DNA from: WGMI01 sp041739275 | GTDB taxonomy: Bacteria; Bacteroidota; Bacteroidia; Flavobacteriales; Schleiferiaceae | Length of the DNA stretch: 64,000 nt | Reading direction: 5' to 3' | Assembly (NCBI GenBank): GCA_041739275.1 | Contig: JBGSOF010000034.1 | Location: 1 to 64,000, forward strand | Shown here: positions 53,532-62,893 of the stretch, piece after piece | Layout of the letters: every line of letters begins with the position of its first letter | How positions within the stretch are numbered: the stretch's first letter is position 1 | The notes under the pieces: generated by a model | Databases searched by the model: none | What the model was told of the DNA's origin: nothing | Seen by the model: the letters and a program-made list of their open reading frames with translations, nothing else | Program-made: the position numbers and the translations under genes

Positions 53532-55846
53532 TAAATATTGTTGCGCTTTTATCAGCTTGGTTAATAATTTTTATCAGCCATTCCTGTTATGGCCAAGGCG
53601 CTTTTAATGATGCGCATACGGAGTCGACCTATTTTCATTTTCCCACGAATTTTCCTTTCGTAGGCAATAACGTCGAAAGCTTCAATCCTAGTTTAACGAT
53701 TACTTCTTCTTATGACAATTGCGGAGTTCTGCTGATAAACGATTCCATTGTAGAGCATCTCTATATTTCCAAAGAAAGCATATTAGAAATTGAACTACCC
53801 TTAGCACGAAAAAGTGCATTCTATTATGACGAAATGAATTTAAACTATAGTTTAAGAACAGTTTATCCAGTCAGCGCCGTATTGCACTATGGAGCCACCA
53901 ATCAATCTTCATTATCATTGAATGTAGATAATGTCGTTGCCAGTTCCACATTTTCGCTACAAAGGCCAGAGCCGAATCGATTAACTTACTTAATACCCGA
54001 CGCTCCCCTTGCAGAAAGAGCAACTGACCAAGTCGAGCCTCAAGGATATTCAATTATTGATTTATCGGTTTCGGATACCGTGTATATAAAGCTCTCAAAA
54101 AGGGCGATTTTTGATACAGTAGTAAAAATTCAGGACACCATTCATCCAGAGTATATATACAAAAACAATTATATATCCATAACCGATACAACAAGCCCTT
54201 TTGCGCTGATACGTAAACCTTTACGATGGACACTATCTGGTACAACTATAAGAGCCCAAAACTTATCTTTTGGTTACACCTATATTCCCTATGCGACGGA
54301 CTGGTACAGTTTAGCAAAACTTTTTCTCGAATCAAAACCAACTTGCATTCGGGACTATACATCTGCACTTTGGTTGGACTTCTTCAATTCTGTTTATATT
54401 CAAGATGAGGTTCAAATTCCATTTATAGAACTTGACGCGCTTCGGTCCAACTATTTTTATAAAAAAATGCCGATGCAGCGAGTTAATCTCCTGCGTTTTG
54501 TGAGTGTAAAAGATAGTACCCAAGTTCAATTTAACGGTATTACAATTGCTTTACTGGATTCATCAAAATTCAAGGATACCTGTCTAACTTTTGATGAAGG
54601 GTATATCACAGCAAATCACGCTTTTGCCCTCACTCAAGTAAGCACCATTTTTATGGCTATTGATAGCATAAATCCTGCTGAGGTTCCTTCAGGAGTATTA
54701 GCCGATACAGGCATGGACAGCACCCAAACCATGACCCGTACGCTTTTCAGAACCCATTCCTGGCGGCATGCCAATACTTTTGGAGTCGATTTGTATACTC
54801 GCAGTTCCGACACCGATCAAATAAAGCTCGATGGCGCCATTCTCAGCGGAAATTGGAAGCCTTTTAGCCATTACCCGCGATGGTCTCACGGACGATTTTA
54901 TTTTCCACCCGGAACCCATCGCATAGAAGGAGGACAAGGATTTATGGCCTACCACTATGGCTACCACGACAACAGTTATCCCTATCCCGACACCGTTAAG
55001 TTTGAAGCCTACGGTCATCGACTTGCACCCTTAACCTACAGTTGGGCAGACAGCCTCGAATTCGTCATTCAAACGTCCGGCAACAGTTGGTCACCCTTTG
55101 CCGAATTCCAGGATACCCTGTGCACTGGAGACAGTCTTTTTGTTTGGGCACCCAAAGCACACCATACCACCTGGATCTGGACACTCAACGGTCAAGAATG
55201 GGCCCGGCAAAGAGCAGGTCAATTTAGAGCCCCACAATTGAGTTGGAAACCCATTCAGACGGGTAGTTACTGGATTAAAGCGACAGACAGCAGTGGTTGC
55301 ACGGCTTCTGATTCACTCTTGGTACACGTATCTACGGCACCAGAAGCACTTTGGACATATCTATGGACCGCTGAATGCGGATTGCCTGTGCTCGAGCTCA
55401 ATGCCCAAGGCGCAGGGCCCTTTCGATGGATCTTACCCGATGGTACACAACGCACAGGCCACAGCCTTCGGATTGAGCAGCCCGATTTTGTGTTTCCCGC
55501 CCCAATCATCCTGATCGCAGGAAACACGTGCACCGACAGCCTAAGGGCTTTTATTGAAGCACCTCCTGTTGAAGTCCAACCCAAAGTGATAGTGCCCAAT
55601 GTGATTACCCCCAACGGGGACGGTCAAAACGACGCCTTTTTCTTTGAAGCCATGTCGCTTTTTGAACCTTGTTTTTCGCTTCAAATCTTCAACCGTTGGG
55701 GCGCGCTCGTATTCGAGAGTACGCAGATTTCGGACACATTCCAGGGAAAAGACCGACGCGGCCAAGTGCTCCCCGAAGGGGTGTATTTCTATGTGCTCGA
55801 ATTGGGCAGCGAAACCTATCGCAGTAGTATCCAAGTATTGCGCTGA
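53513..55846 (+). CDS. Islet-encoded secreted protein with T9SS type B (CHU_C) domain
   Basis: A 777-residue exported protein from GTG 53513 with leader VKSTVINIVALLSAWLIIF, cleaved near HSCYGQ. The first 390 residues have no family I recognise (an IgGFc-binding-like fold is possible from PVSAVLHYGATNQSSLSLNV). Ig-like segments (TTWIWTLNGQEWARQRAGQF, TGSYWIKATDSSGCTASDS) follow. The last 90 residues are the gliding-motility-associated CHU_C domain (VPNVITPNGDGQNDAFFFEA, IFNRWGALVFES, GVYFYVLELG), a type B T9SS signal. The 5' half is AT-rich and the 3' third host-like, so the gene appears to be a composite. Confidence 0.85.
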   Translation: MVKSTVINIVALLSAWLIIFISHSCYGQGAFNDAHTESTYFHFPTNFPFVGNNVESFNPSLTITSSYDNCGVLLINDSIVEHLYISKESILEIELPLARKSAFYYDEMNLNYSLRTVYPVSAVLHYGATNQSSLSLNVDNVVASSTFSLQRPEPNRLTYLIPDAPLAERATDQVEPQGYSIIDLSVSDTVYIKLSKRAIFDTVVKIQDTIHPEYIYKNNYISITDTTSPFALIRKPLRWTLSGTTIRAQNLSFGYTYIPYATDWYSLAKLFLESKPTCIRDYTSALWLDFFNSVYIQDEVQIPFIELDALRSNYFYKKMPMQRVNLLRFVSVKDSTQVQFNGITIALLDSSKFKDTCLTFDEGYITANHAFALTQVSTIFMAIDSINPAEVPSGVLADTGMDSTQTMTRTLFRTHSWRHANTFGVDLYTRSSDTDQIKLDGAILSGNWKPFSHYPRWSHGRFYFPPGTHRIEGGQGFMAYHYGYHDNSYPYPDTVKFEAYGHRLAPLTYSWADSLEFVIQTSGNSWSPFAEFQDTLCTGDSLFVWAPKAHHTTWIWTLNGQEWARQRAGQFRAPQLSWKPIQTGSYWIKATDSSGCTASDSLLVHVSTAPEALWTYLWTAECGLPVLELNAQGAGPFRWILPDGTQRTGHSLRIEQPDFVFPAPIILIAGNTCTDSLRAFIEAPPVEVQPKVIVPNVITPNGDGQNDAFFFEAMSLFEPCFSLQIFNRWGALVFESTQISDTFQGKDRRGQVLPEGVYFYVLELGSETYRSSIQVLR

Positions 55847-55925
55847 GGCGTTTTTCGACCGAAAAGTTTCACCGAAGAAAAAGGAAGCCGACACTCGAGC
55901 ACTATTCGATATTAAATTTTATTGA

Positions 55926-55995
55926 GCCACCGCCTAAGCCGCAAACCGAATTTTATTCAACCGCCCCGGTCCCTGATCGGAGGCGGTTTTTTTGT
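55926..55995 (+). repeat. 70-bp direct repeat, copy 2 (rpsT 3' end plus terminator)
   Basis: Matches 50013-50082 at 68 of 70 positions, including the last rpsT codons and the terminator hairpin (AACCGCC/GGCGGTT at 55959-55988 and T-run). There is no rpsT coding sequence in front of it; upstream is the islet's AT-rich end (cgatattaaattttattga). Confidence 0.9.
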
Positions 55996-56246
55996 GCATC
56001 GAATTCCCATTTTTGTCGAAGAAGTAGAAACCCGCGATTGAGAGTACTTTCCCGAGGGTTTGGAGGCCTAGCAGATAAAAAGAACCATCTCAGTCGCTCA
56101 GTTCCTGCCGAGTGACCCAGGCAGATTGCGCAACGGAACGAAGGGAAATCACAATGCATCCAGTGACCTCGCTCAGGCTGTTCGCAACGACGTAAAGAGA
56201 GGAGCAGATCCTTGTTTCGTATTAAGAGGAATTCGACCCAAGCTCC
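55996..56246. other. Original downstream flank of rpsT, no gene
   Basis: About 250 bases between copy 2 of the repeat and the stop of the next minus-strand gene. Its composition is like the host. A segment near 56085-56205 (cagattgcgc...gttcgcaacgacg) resembles interspersed intergenic repeats of this phylum, by impression only. No open frame of interest. Confidence 0.4.
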
Positions 56247-57164
56247 TCAATCTTCGAAGAAGTAATCAATTCTGACAATCATATCGTACCGATCATCCTC
56301 CCAGAATTCCAAATGACCTCTCATGGGTTCATTTTCCTGATTCAACGGCCACCAAGGCAAGTATTCGGGAGCTCCAAAACGAATAAAGGTTCGTGAATCC
56401 GAAAGCCGATTCGTGAGATGAACCGTACGCCGTTCGCCTTCTGGAATCGCCATCGCGGGAAAGTCGATACAGACGTAAAAAGCTTGGTGGTTTGTGACAA
56501 TCGGGCGATCAGACAAATCCAATTCGAGGTACTTGCCCGAATTCGGCATTACTGCGATTGGAGTGTCGTGCAAAGGCCGGTGCGGAAACCCGAGCGAATC
56601 CGACAACAGCCACACAAAAGCGCTGTTCTCCACGGATACCTTCGCTTTAATCTTTAGTTTCCAAACCGCCCAAATCGAATCGCTTTCGGGGAAAACGCGA
56701 TAGCTAAAGGACCGTGAAATATGACTGTGTGTATTACCCCACGCGAGGATTGGAATGGTTTGTTGTTTCCCAAACGGAACCCGACCCGTTCTTTTGCGCT
56801 CGGAAGAAACCTCTACCGTACCGAGGATCACCGCATTCGACCGGAGGTACAGCACGTGGCTTGCGCGGGCATCGCATACCCAAGATGCTTCGAAATAAGC
56901 CGTAGAACCCACCCGCACCCGATCGCCCGGCTTAGCAATGAGAGTCACGTGGCCCCGATCGTCGCACAAGACCCCGAGTCCGCTCGTTTCGTTCACCACC
57001 CAGGCAAACGGAATCGGACTCAGCGAATCGGCCGCATCGACCACTTGGAGGTCCACCGCCCCGACCGAAGAGCTCCCAAAAATGATCATCCATAGCCAAA
57101 GAATCGTAAAACCCTTCGAACTCAGCTTTGGCTTAGGGGCATAAAAACAAAAAGAATACTTCAT
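56247..57164 (-). CDS. Exported carboxypeptidase-regulatory-like domain protein
   Basis: A 305-residue protein. ATG 57164 gives a leader with a long basic start (FYAPKPKLSSKGFTILWLWM, cleaved near SSSVGA). A CarboxypepD_reg-like beta-sandwich follows (VVDAADSLSPIPFAWVVNET, DDRGHVTLIAKPGDRVRVG). The C-terminal 190 residues have no recognisable domain (SRSFSYRVFPESDSIWAVWK). The domain order resembles the gene at 46167-46961, but the sequences beyond that region differ. It stands alone between the rpsT flank and the divergent FtsB/DivIC-like gene. Function unknown. Confidence 0.75.
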   Translation of the reverse strand: MKYSFCFYAPKPKLSSKGFTILWLWMIIFGSSSVGAVDLQVVDAADSLSPIPFAWVVNETSGLGVLCDDRGHVTLIAKPGDRVRVGSTAYFEASWVCDARASHVLYLRSNAVILGTVEVSSERKRTGRVPFGKQQTIPILAWGNTHSHISRSFSYRVFPESDSIWAVWKLKIKAKVSVENSAFVWLLSDSLGFPHRPLHDTPIAVMPNSGKYLELDLSDRPIVTNHQAFYVCIDFPAMAIPEGERRTVHLTNRLSDSRTFIRFGAPEYLPWWPLNQENEPMRGHLEFWEDDRYDMIVRIDYFFED

Positions 57165-57347
57165 AATAACATCTATTTCAACACTTTGCTTAAAGATAGC
57201 CCAAGTTGATAATCGGTAAAAAGAACGAAGACCAAAGAAAAGTAGTGCGCGATGGACGGCCGAGAGACCGTCTGTCTTATCGTGGTTCATCGCTGAAGGT
57301 TCGTGCTTTGAAATTCATCGTTAGAGAAACGGTGAATAACTGCCCGA

Positions 57348-57788
57348 GTGCGAGAGGCGAAAAGCAGGCTTGAACACTCGATCTTTATACCTCAAACAAA
57401 GGCGGAGAAAAAAGCAAGGGTGGAAGCAGAAAAGCCTGAAGATCAAGAAGCATCGGCACCTTCAGAATCAAGCGTAAAGCAACTCTGGATGCGCTTGCCC
57501 GGCTGGGTGCGCAATCGCTATTTTCTAAGCGCAGCGGCTTTTGGCATTTGGATGCTCTTTCTCGACTCCAACTCGGTATTGCTCCACCTCGACCTTTACA
57601 GAGAGCACAAGCGACTCGAGAGAGAAATCGAATTCTATCGAGCCGAAATTGAACGAGACAGCACCCGCCTGCACGAACTCGACAGCGATAACGCCGCGCT
57701 TGAAAAATTCGCCCGCGAGCGGTTCTGGCTGGCCAAACCCGGCGAACAGATCTATTTGGTCGAAAGCGAGCCGCGCGAATCGCAATGA
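57348..57788 (+). CDS. Septum formation initiator family protein (FtsB/DivIC-like)
   Basis: Small bitopic division protein: a membrane segment (FLSAAAFGIWMLFLDSNSVL, about residues 60-80), then a coiled coil (YREHKRLEREIEFYRAEIER) and the family end (EKFARERFWLAKPGEQIYLV). It should bridge FtsL and FtsQ at the septum. The start is uncertain: the open frame from GTG 57348 gives 146 residues with a charged cytoplasmic tail; ATG 57489 would give the usual shorter form. It is followed by the methylmalonyl-CoA mutase operon. Confidence 0.8.
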   Translation: MREAKSRLEHSIFIPQTKAEKKARVEAEKPEDQEASAPSESSVKQLWMRLPGWVRNRYFLSAAAFGIWMLFLDSNSVLLHLDLYREHKRLEREIEFYRAEIERDSTRLHELDSDNAALEKFARERFWLAKPGEQIYLVESEPRESQ

Positions 57789-57845
57789 CCGCCTAGGCGC
57801 AAAAGAAGAACTTCGAGGCCGCACGGCTGCTTATCTTTCGACTGT

Positions 57846-59189
57846 ATGAGCGATTTCGAAAACCGATTTGAACCGGCGCAAACCGAAACCTGGTGGCAGA
57901 CCATCGATCGCGAACTCCGCGGCCAGCCGAGGTCGAGTATTATGGTCGACCTGGGCAGTGGCGCTCCTGAGCCCCCTTTTCACGCCTGGGACTTCCCCCG
58001 GCCCACCGAAGCGCTTTTCGAAGCCCGGTATTGGGGTGTCGGCGCGCAGATTTTCGGAGAATCAGACCAACTCAACGCCCTTTGTCTCAAGGCACTCAAT
58101 CGAGGCGCAGACCACTTGTTGCTCTGTTTGACGCCCGCAGATTCGCTGTCGAGAACCCTCGAAAATGTTCAAATAGAACTGCTTCGCACCACCTTGATGG
58201 TCGAAGGCGACCCTCGCCCCATGGCCCGGCAATGGATCGAGCTCTGCGAATTCCGAGGGCTCCAGCCTCGAGAAGTTCGTGCGGCCATCAACTACGACCC
58301 CTTTGAAAACGAACTGCGCACGGGCGCGAAGATGTTCGACAGGAATACAGAAATTGAGATAGCAAAAACTCTGAGCTCCATCGCAGGCTTCGACCGCAGT
58401 CTTTCGGCGAACACGGCGTTTGCCGCTGAACGCGGAGCGACACCTGCCTATCAACTCGCACTGGCGCTGGCCTCTGCTCAAGAAACCATTCGACGGACCG
58501 ATACTTTTGATCCCGGACGCTTCTGGTTTGGCTTTGCAGTTGGCCGCGATTATGTAATGGAAATTGCCAAACTCCGCGCATTCAGGGCTTTATGGGCAAA
58601 CTTCAACTCCGAACACCAAACGGAATTTCGGCCCGCCTACGTATACTGCGAAAGTGCCCTGCGTTACTGGAGTGCCACCGACCCTCACGGCAACCTTATT
58701 CGAAGCACAGTCCAGGCACTTTCGGCCATTCTGGGCGGAGCCGACGAAATTTCGGCACCGCAACACGGGCTTAAAGCAACTCCCGAAAGCGAAGATCACC
58801 TCGGGTTTCAAATCCTTCACTTGCTTCGATACGAATCTCAATTAAACCATTGCGGCGACATCTGTGCCGGTTCGTATACCCTAGAAGCCCTGACCGAACG
58901 CCTTGCAAACGAAGCCTGGGATGAGTTTTGCGCCATTGAACGCTCCGGGGGCATCGAAAAAGGCCTTGCCAACGGCTCGATTTTAAATCGCATCGCCCGA
59001 GACGCCGAACGCGAAGAGAGAGACTTCGCAGAGGGAAAACAGCCCATCATCGGCTCGAATCTCTTTCCGTTTCTGAAAAAAGGCATCGATCGAGTCGATC
59101 TCAAGGACATTCTCAAAATGTATCCCTACCGTTTGGCTTGTGAATCTGAACGTTCAATTTTTGAACGTCTAACGACTGAACCACAGTGA
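57846..59189 (+). CDS. mutA: Methylmalonyl-CoA mutase small subunit
   Basis: The 447-residue small subunit is a catalytically inactive relative of MutB. Recognisable pieces: WWQTIDRELRGQPRSSIMVD, FGFAVGRDYVMEIAKLRAFR and the C-terminal QSHFGSYTLEAL-like stretch (CGDICAGSYTLEALTERLAN). It lacks the B12-binding domain, as expected for the small subunit. The gene overlaps mutB by 4 bases (GTGA). The heterodimer interconverts succinyl-CoA and methylmalonyl-CoA. Confidence 0.9.
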   Translation: MSDFENRFEPAQTETWWQTIDRELRGQPRSSIMVDLGSGAPEPPFHAWDFPRPTEALFEARYWGVGAQIFGESDQLNALCLKALNRGADHLLLCLTPADSLSRTLENVQIELLRTTLMVEGDPRPMARQWIELCEFRGLQPREVRAAINYDPFENELRTGAKMFDRNTEIEIAKTLSSIAGFDRSLSANTAFAAERGATPAYQLALALASAQETIRRTDTFDPGRFWFGFAVGRDYVMEIAKLRAFRALWANFNSEHQTEFRPAYVYCESALRYWSATDPHGNLIRSTVQALSAILGGADEISAPQHGLKATPESEDHLGFQILHLLRYESQLNHCGDICAGSYTLEALTERLANEAWDEFCAIERSGGIEKGLANGSILNRIARDAEREERDFAEGKQPIIGSNLFPFLKKGIDRVDLKDILKMYPYRLACESERSIFERLTTEPQ

Positions 59190-61237
59190 AAAAGGCCTTC
59201 GACCAAGAAGCGTATATCCGCCGCAGAAAAGAGCAAACGGACCCTGAGCTACCCTCGGCTGCGGGCCTTCCCGACTACCGAAGAGGCCCGTACGCGAGCA
59301 TGTACGCCATCAGGCCTTGGACCATCCGTCAATACGCCGGTTTTTCGACGGCTGAAGAAAGCAATGCATTCTATAGGAGGAATTTAGCGGCCGGACAAAA
59401 AGGCCTTTCCGTCGCTTTCGACCTCGCCACCCACAGGGGCTACGATTCCGACCATCCGCGCGTCAAAGGCGACGTGGGCAAAGCAGGAGTGGCCATCGAC
59501 TCGGTAGAAGACATGAAGCGGCTTTTCGACGGAATTCCGCTGGGAGAAATGTCGGTTTCCATGACCATGAACGGAGCCGTATTGCCGATTATGGCCTTCT
59601 ACATCGCCGCGGCCCGCGAACAAGGGGTGGATGAAGCGAGCCTGAGCGGAACGATTCAAAACGATATCCTCAAGGAGTTTATGGTGCGCAACACCTATAT
59701 CTACCCCCCCTTGGAATCGATGCGGATTGTTGCGGACATCTTTCGATATACGAGCGCTAAAATGCCGAGGTTCAACTCGATATCCATTAGCGGCTACCAT
59801 ATGCAAGAAGCGGGCGCCACGCTCGAAATCGAACTGGCGTATACCCTGGCCGACGGGCTTGAGTATTTGAGAACAGGCTTGGCCGCAGGGCTGCCGATTG
59901 ACGACTTCGCACCGCGACTTTCTTTTTTTTGGGCTGTGGGGATGGATCACTTCCGCGAAATCGCCAAAATGCGCGCAGCGCGGACACTCTGGGCCGAGAT
60001 GGTCGCAAAACTGGGCGCCAAAGACCCCAAGTCGATGGCGCTCAGAACTCATTGTCAGACCTCCGGCTGGAGTTTGACCGAACAAGACCCCTACGTAAAC
60101 ATCGGGCGGACCTGTATCGAAGCCTTGGCAGCCGTCTTGGGCGGAACACAAAGCCTGCATACCAATGCCCTCGACGAAGCCATTGCCCTGCCCACCGATG
60201 CCTCCGCGCGCATTGCACGGAATACCCAACTCTTTTTACAGCGCGAAAGCGGCATTTGCCGCTGGATCGATCCTATGGGCGGAAGCATTGAAATCGAGAG
60301 ACTTACAAACGAAATTGCCGCCTCGGCGCGCACCTTAATCGATGAAGTGGAGTCGCTGGGAGGCATGACCCTCGCCATCGCGGCAGGCATCCCAAAATTG
60401 AGGATCGAAGAAGCCGCAGCCAGACGGCAAGCGCGCATCGACAGCGGAAGAGACCGAATTGTCGGGGTCAATATTTTCGAAGGACAGGGGTCTTCAGACA
60501 TGGACACGCTCGAAGTAGACAATCGCTCGGTGCGCGAGCAGCAAATTGCGCGACTCCTTGAACTCAAGTCTGGTCGAGACCCCGAAAGACACCGCAGCGC
60601 ACTTGAATCACTGGCCAAAGTCGCTGAAACCGGAAGCGGAAATCTGCTCGAAGCCGCAGTCGAAGCGGCACTTTCGCGGGCAAGCCTCGGAGAGATCAGC
60701 GATGTGCTCGAAAAGCAGTTTGGTCGATACAAAGCAGAAATTCGTTCGGTGAGCGGGGTTTATGCCCTCGAAAGCAGAGAAGACCCCGAGTTTGAACGCG
60801 CGCGCCTGGCGGTGCGGCAATTTGCTGAGCGCGAAGGCCGTCAACCGAGAATTTTGGTCGTTAAAATGGGGCAAGACGGGCACGACCGAGGCGCCAAAGT
60901 GGTCGGGAGCAGCTTTGCGGATCTCGGCTTCGACGTAGACCTCGGGGCTTTGTTTCAAACCCCTGAAGAAGCCGCCAAACAAGCTGTGGAAAACGATGTG
61001 CATTGCGTGGGCGTATCCAGCTTGGCCGCAGGACACAAGACTTTGGTTCCCGAACTCATCGATGCACTCAAGGCCATGGGCCGAGCCGACATCGAAGTGG
61101 TGGTCGGGGGGGTGATCCCAAAAAAGGATTACGAATTTTTGAAGGAGGCCGGTGTGCTCAGCGTCTTCGGTCCCGGCACTCGAATCCCCGCCGCCGCAGT
61201 CGAGATCCTGGAACGTTTGGAAATGGGCCATGCGTGA
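59186..61237 (+). CDS. mutB: Methylmalonyl-CoA mutase large subunit
   Basis: The catalytic subunit (683 residues) has the TIM barrel with substrate residues in YASMYAIRPWTIRQYAGFST and FDLATHRGYDSDHPRVKGDV, followed by the C-terminal adenosylcobalamin domain. Its axial histidine motif DxHxxG is Asp564-His566-Gly569 (QDGHDRGAKV). GTG 59186 is the start and overlaps the mutA stop. Length is slightly below the approximately 710 residues of many relatives. mutA and meaB are next to it; the epimerase is not in this window. Confidence 0.95.
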   Translation: MKKAFDQEAYIRRRKEQTDPELPSAAGLPDYRRGPYASMYAIRPWTIRQYAGFSTAEESNAFYRRNLAAGQKGLSVAFDLATHRGYDSDHPRVKGDVGKAGVAIDSVEDMKRLFDGIPLGEMSVSMTMNGAVLPIMAFYIAAAREQGVDEASLSGTIQNDILKEFMVRNTYIYPPLESMRIVADIFRYTSAKMPRFNSISISGYHMQEAGATLEIELAYTLADGLEYLRTGLAAGLPIDDFAPRLSFFWAVGMDHFREIAKMRAARTLWAEMVAKLGAKDPKSMALRTHCQTSGWSLTEQDPYVNIGRTCIEALAAVLGGTQSLHTNALDEAIALPTDASARIARNTQLFLQRESGICRWIDPMGGSIEIERLTNEIAASARTLIDEVESLGGMTLAIAAGIPKLRIEEAAARRQARIDSGRDRIVGVNIFEGQGSSDMDTLEVDNRSVREQQIARLLELKSGRDPERHRSALESLAKVAETGSGNLLEAAVEAALSRASLGEISDVLEKQFGRYKAEIRSVSGVYALESREDPEFERARLAVRQFAEREGRQPRILVVKMGQDGHDRGAKVVGSSFADLGFDVDLGALFQTPEEAAKQAVENDVHCVGVSSLAAGHKTLVPELIDALKAMGRADIEVVVGGVIPKKDYEFLKEAGVLSVFGPGTRIPAAAVEILERLEMGHA

Positions 61238-62246
61238 GTCGCTCTCGCCGAGCGAATTGGCCAAGGGGGTTCTCGAGGGCGACCGATCGGCTTTAGGGCG
61301 ATCTATCTCTTTGGTCGAGAGCCGCTTGGAAGCTCACCGCTCCTTGGCCATCGATCTTTTGGACCTCTTACCCCCTTCCGAGCTTCGCACCCTTCGCATT
61401 GGGGTGACCGGTGCCCCCGGTGCGGGAAAGAGCAGTTTTATCGAACGCGTCGGCATCGAATTGTGCCGAGAGCGCGGAGAAAAAGTAGCGGTTTTGGCCG
61501 TTGACCCCTCCTCGCCCGAAAGCGGAGGCAGCATCCTCGGAGACAAGACGCGTATGGAAGAACTCAGCCGAGAGCCTCGGGCGTTTATCCGCCCCAGCCC
61601 TTCGAGCGGATCTTTGGGGGGAATCGCAAGGCGAACGGCCGAAGCCATCAGGCTGTGCGAAGCTGCGGGCTACCGTTATATTTTTATCGAAACCGTCGGG
61701 GTTGGGCAGAGCGAATTCAAAGTGCGCGAGCTCTGCGACATCGTCACCCTTTTGCTCGTCACAGGCTCAGGCGATCAACTACAAGCCCTGAAACGCGGAA
61801 TTATGGAGACCGCGGACATCATCGCAATCAACAAAGCGGACGGTGAAAACAAGCGCGCCGCCCGCATCCTCGCCCTCGAGGTGGCCCAGGCCATACGCAT
61901 CACCGAAGCGCGTTCGGACTTCATCAAAGTGATGACAGTCAGTTCTTTACCTCAAAAAGATTCAGAGCCTTCCCCGATCTCGGAATACCTTGAAACACTT
62001 CATTCGCTTTGGAACCGAAGCCTGGCCGACGGTCGTTTCGAGCAAAAGAGAAAAGCTCAAGTTCAAGAGCGGATTATCGAAGAAGCCTGCGAACAAATGG
62101 CGGAAGAATTCGAGCGTTGGGTCCGTTCGTCAGCCCAAGGAGTCACTGAACTCGGGTCGCTGCGCGAGCGCCAAAAACAGATCGAACATTGGAAAAGAGA
62201 ATTCAGACGCGAAGCGGGCCCAAGCAGTGAGACGTCCGGGGATTAG
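61230..62246 (+). CDS. meaB: Methylmalonyl-CoA mutase chaperone GTPase MeaB
   Basis: MeaB guards and loads the B12 mutase. The 338-residue product shows the P-loop GVTGAPGAGKSSFIE, DPSSPESGGSILGDKTRM, ETVGVGQSEFKV and the base-recognition NKADGEN. The start is ATG 61230, overlapping mutB by 8 bases; a longer frame to 61152 adds residues overlapping mutB. It also belongs to the ArgK family, whose name reflects an old assignment. It completes the operon mutA-mutB-meaB. Confidence 0.94.
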   Translation: MRESLSPSELAKGVLEGDRSALGRSISLVESRLEAHRSLAIDLLDLLPPSELRTLRIGVTGAPGAGKSSFIERVGIELCRERGEKVAVLAVDPSSPESGGSILGDKTRMEELSREPRAFIRPSPSSGSLGGIARRTAEAIRLCEAAGYRYIFIETVGVGQSEFKVRELCDIVTLLLVTGSGDQLQALKRGIMETADIIAINKADGENKRAARILALEVAQAIRITEARSDFIKVMTVSSLPQKDSEPSPISEYLETLHSLWNRSLADGRFEQKRKAQVQERIIEEACEQMAEEFERWVRSSAQGVTELGSLRERQKQIEHWKREFRREAGPSSETSGD

Positions 62247-62764
62247 AGCTCGCCTCGGAGTTCGTTTTTAAGAAAGGCAATCGCGCGCTTGGTCGGAAAG
62301 TCTTCTGAGCTCATGGTGTACTCCAAAATGCGCTTGCTCAATTCGATGCCTTTAGATGTCGGATCGATTTCAGACGAAATTTTATTGATAATTCCCACCA
62401 TCGACGCTTTGGCCTGAACCACGCGAAGCCAAGCCTCGTCGCTCAAATAGACTTGCTGAGACAAATTGTGTTCAAATTCGTCGCGAATCGACTTTTGCAA
62501 AAGCGCCTGATAGTCTCTCAGACCCAGTTGCCCCGCGGGGATTCGAACCAGTAAACTATTCGGGCTAATGCGTTCCAAGAACAACACCATGCGCTCGTAG
62601 GCCGCCATTCGCAAAGGCAGACTGCTCTTTTGCGTTTCGCGCCTGAGTTGGTACTTGCGCTGTTTTTCTTCGTTGTCGAAGTAATTGCTCAACATCAAAT
62701 ACGTTACAAACACGACCAATATGGCGGGAAGAGCGTATTTTACTATTTCGAAGAAGATGTTCAT
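62243..62764 (-). CDS. Membrane-anchored conserved unknown protein
   Basis: A 173-residue protein from ATG 62764 with one N-terminal membrane helix (IVKYALPAILVVFVTYLML), then a basic stretch and a helical cytoplasmic domain (SSLPLRMAAYERMVLFLERI, SPNSLLVRIPAGQLGLRDYQ). The segment LPLRxxAYERMxLFLERI is familiar from Bacteroidota proteins of unknown function (possibly the DUF7935 family; recalled, not verified). The longer frame to 62980 is antisense to the next gene. It overlaps the meaB stop by 4 bases in convergent orientation. Confidence 0.8.
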   Translation of the reverse strand: MNIFFEIVKYALPAILVVFVTYLMLSNYFDNEEKQRKYQLRRETQKSSLPLRMAAYERMVLFLERISPNSLLVRIPAGQLGLRDYQALLQKSIRDEFEHNLSQQVYLSDEAWLRVVQAKASMVGIINKISSEIDPTSKGIELSKRILEYTMSSEDFPTKRAIAFLKNELRGEL

Positions 62765-62857
62765 TGTGGAGATTCGCCGTGGCGGGGGCGCAAATATCGC
62801 AAAAACGAAGTGGCTTGCCCGCCTGAGCTTGTGCGGCCAACAAAATAAGGCAAGGGT

Positions 62858-62865
62858 TAGCTTTG
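62858..62865 (+). promoter_or_regulatory. Candidate -7 promoter element TAGCTTTG
   Basis: Match to TAnnTTTG, 28 bases before ATG 62894. No good -33 box was seen. Confidence 0.4.
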
Positions 62866-62893
62866 CTCGCCGCCTGGGCCAAATCGAAATTAC

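Larger units (their letters stand above)
50083..55925. mobile_element. AT-rich islet inserted at the rpsT 3' end
   Basis: The 5.84 kb between the two 70-bp repeats differ from the flanks in composition: most of 50083-54700 is AT-rich, with codons such as ATA, TTA and AAT that are rare elsewhere in the window. The islet holds one broken and one intact T9SS-secreted protein gene. No integrase, transposase or inverted-repeat end was found. The target duplication of the 3' end of a conserved gene plus its terminator is the layout produced by site-specific integration, but a homologous event between two copies would also fit. Confidence 0.7.

Noticed and set aside
50083..55925. IS element or transposon
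   Set aside because: No transposase and no terminal inverted repeats; the boundaries are 70-bp direct repeats derived from rpsT.
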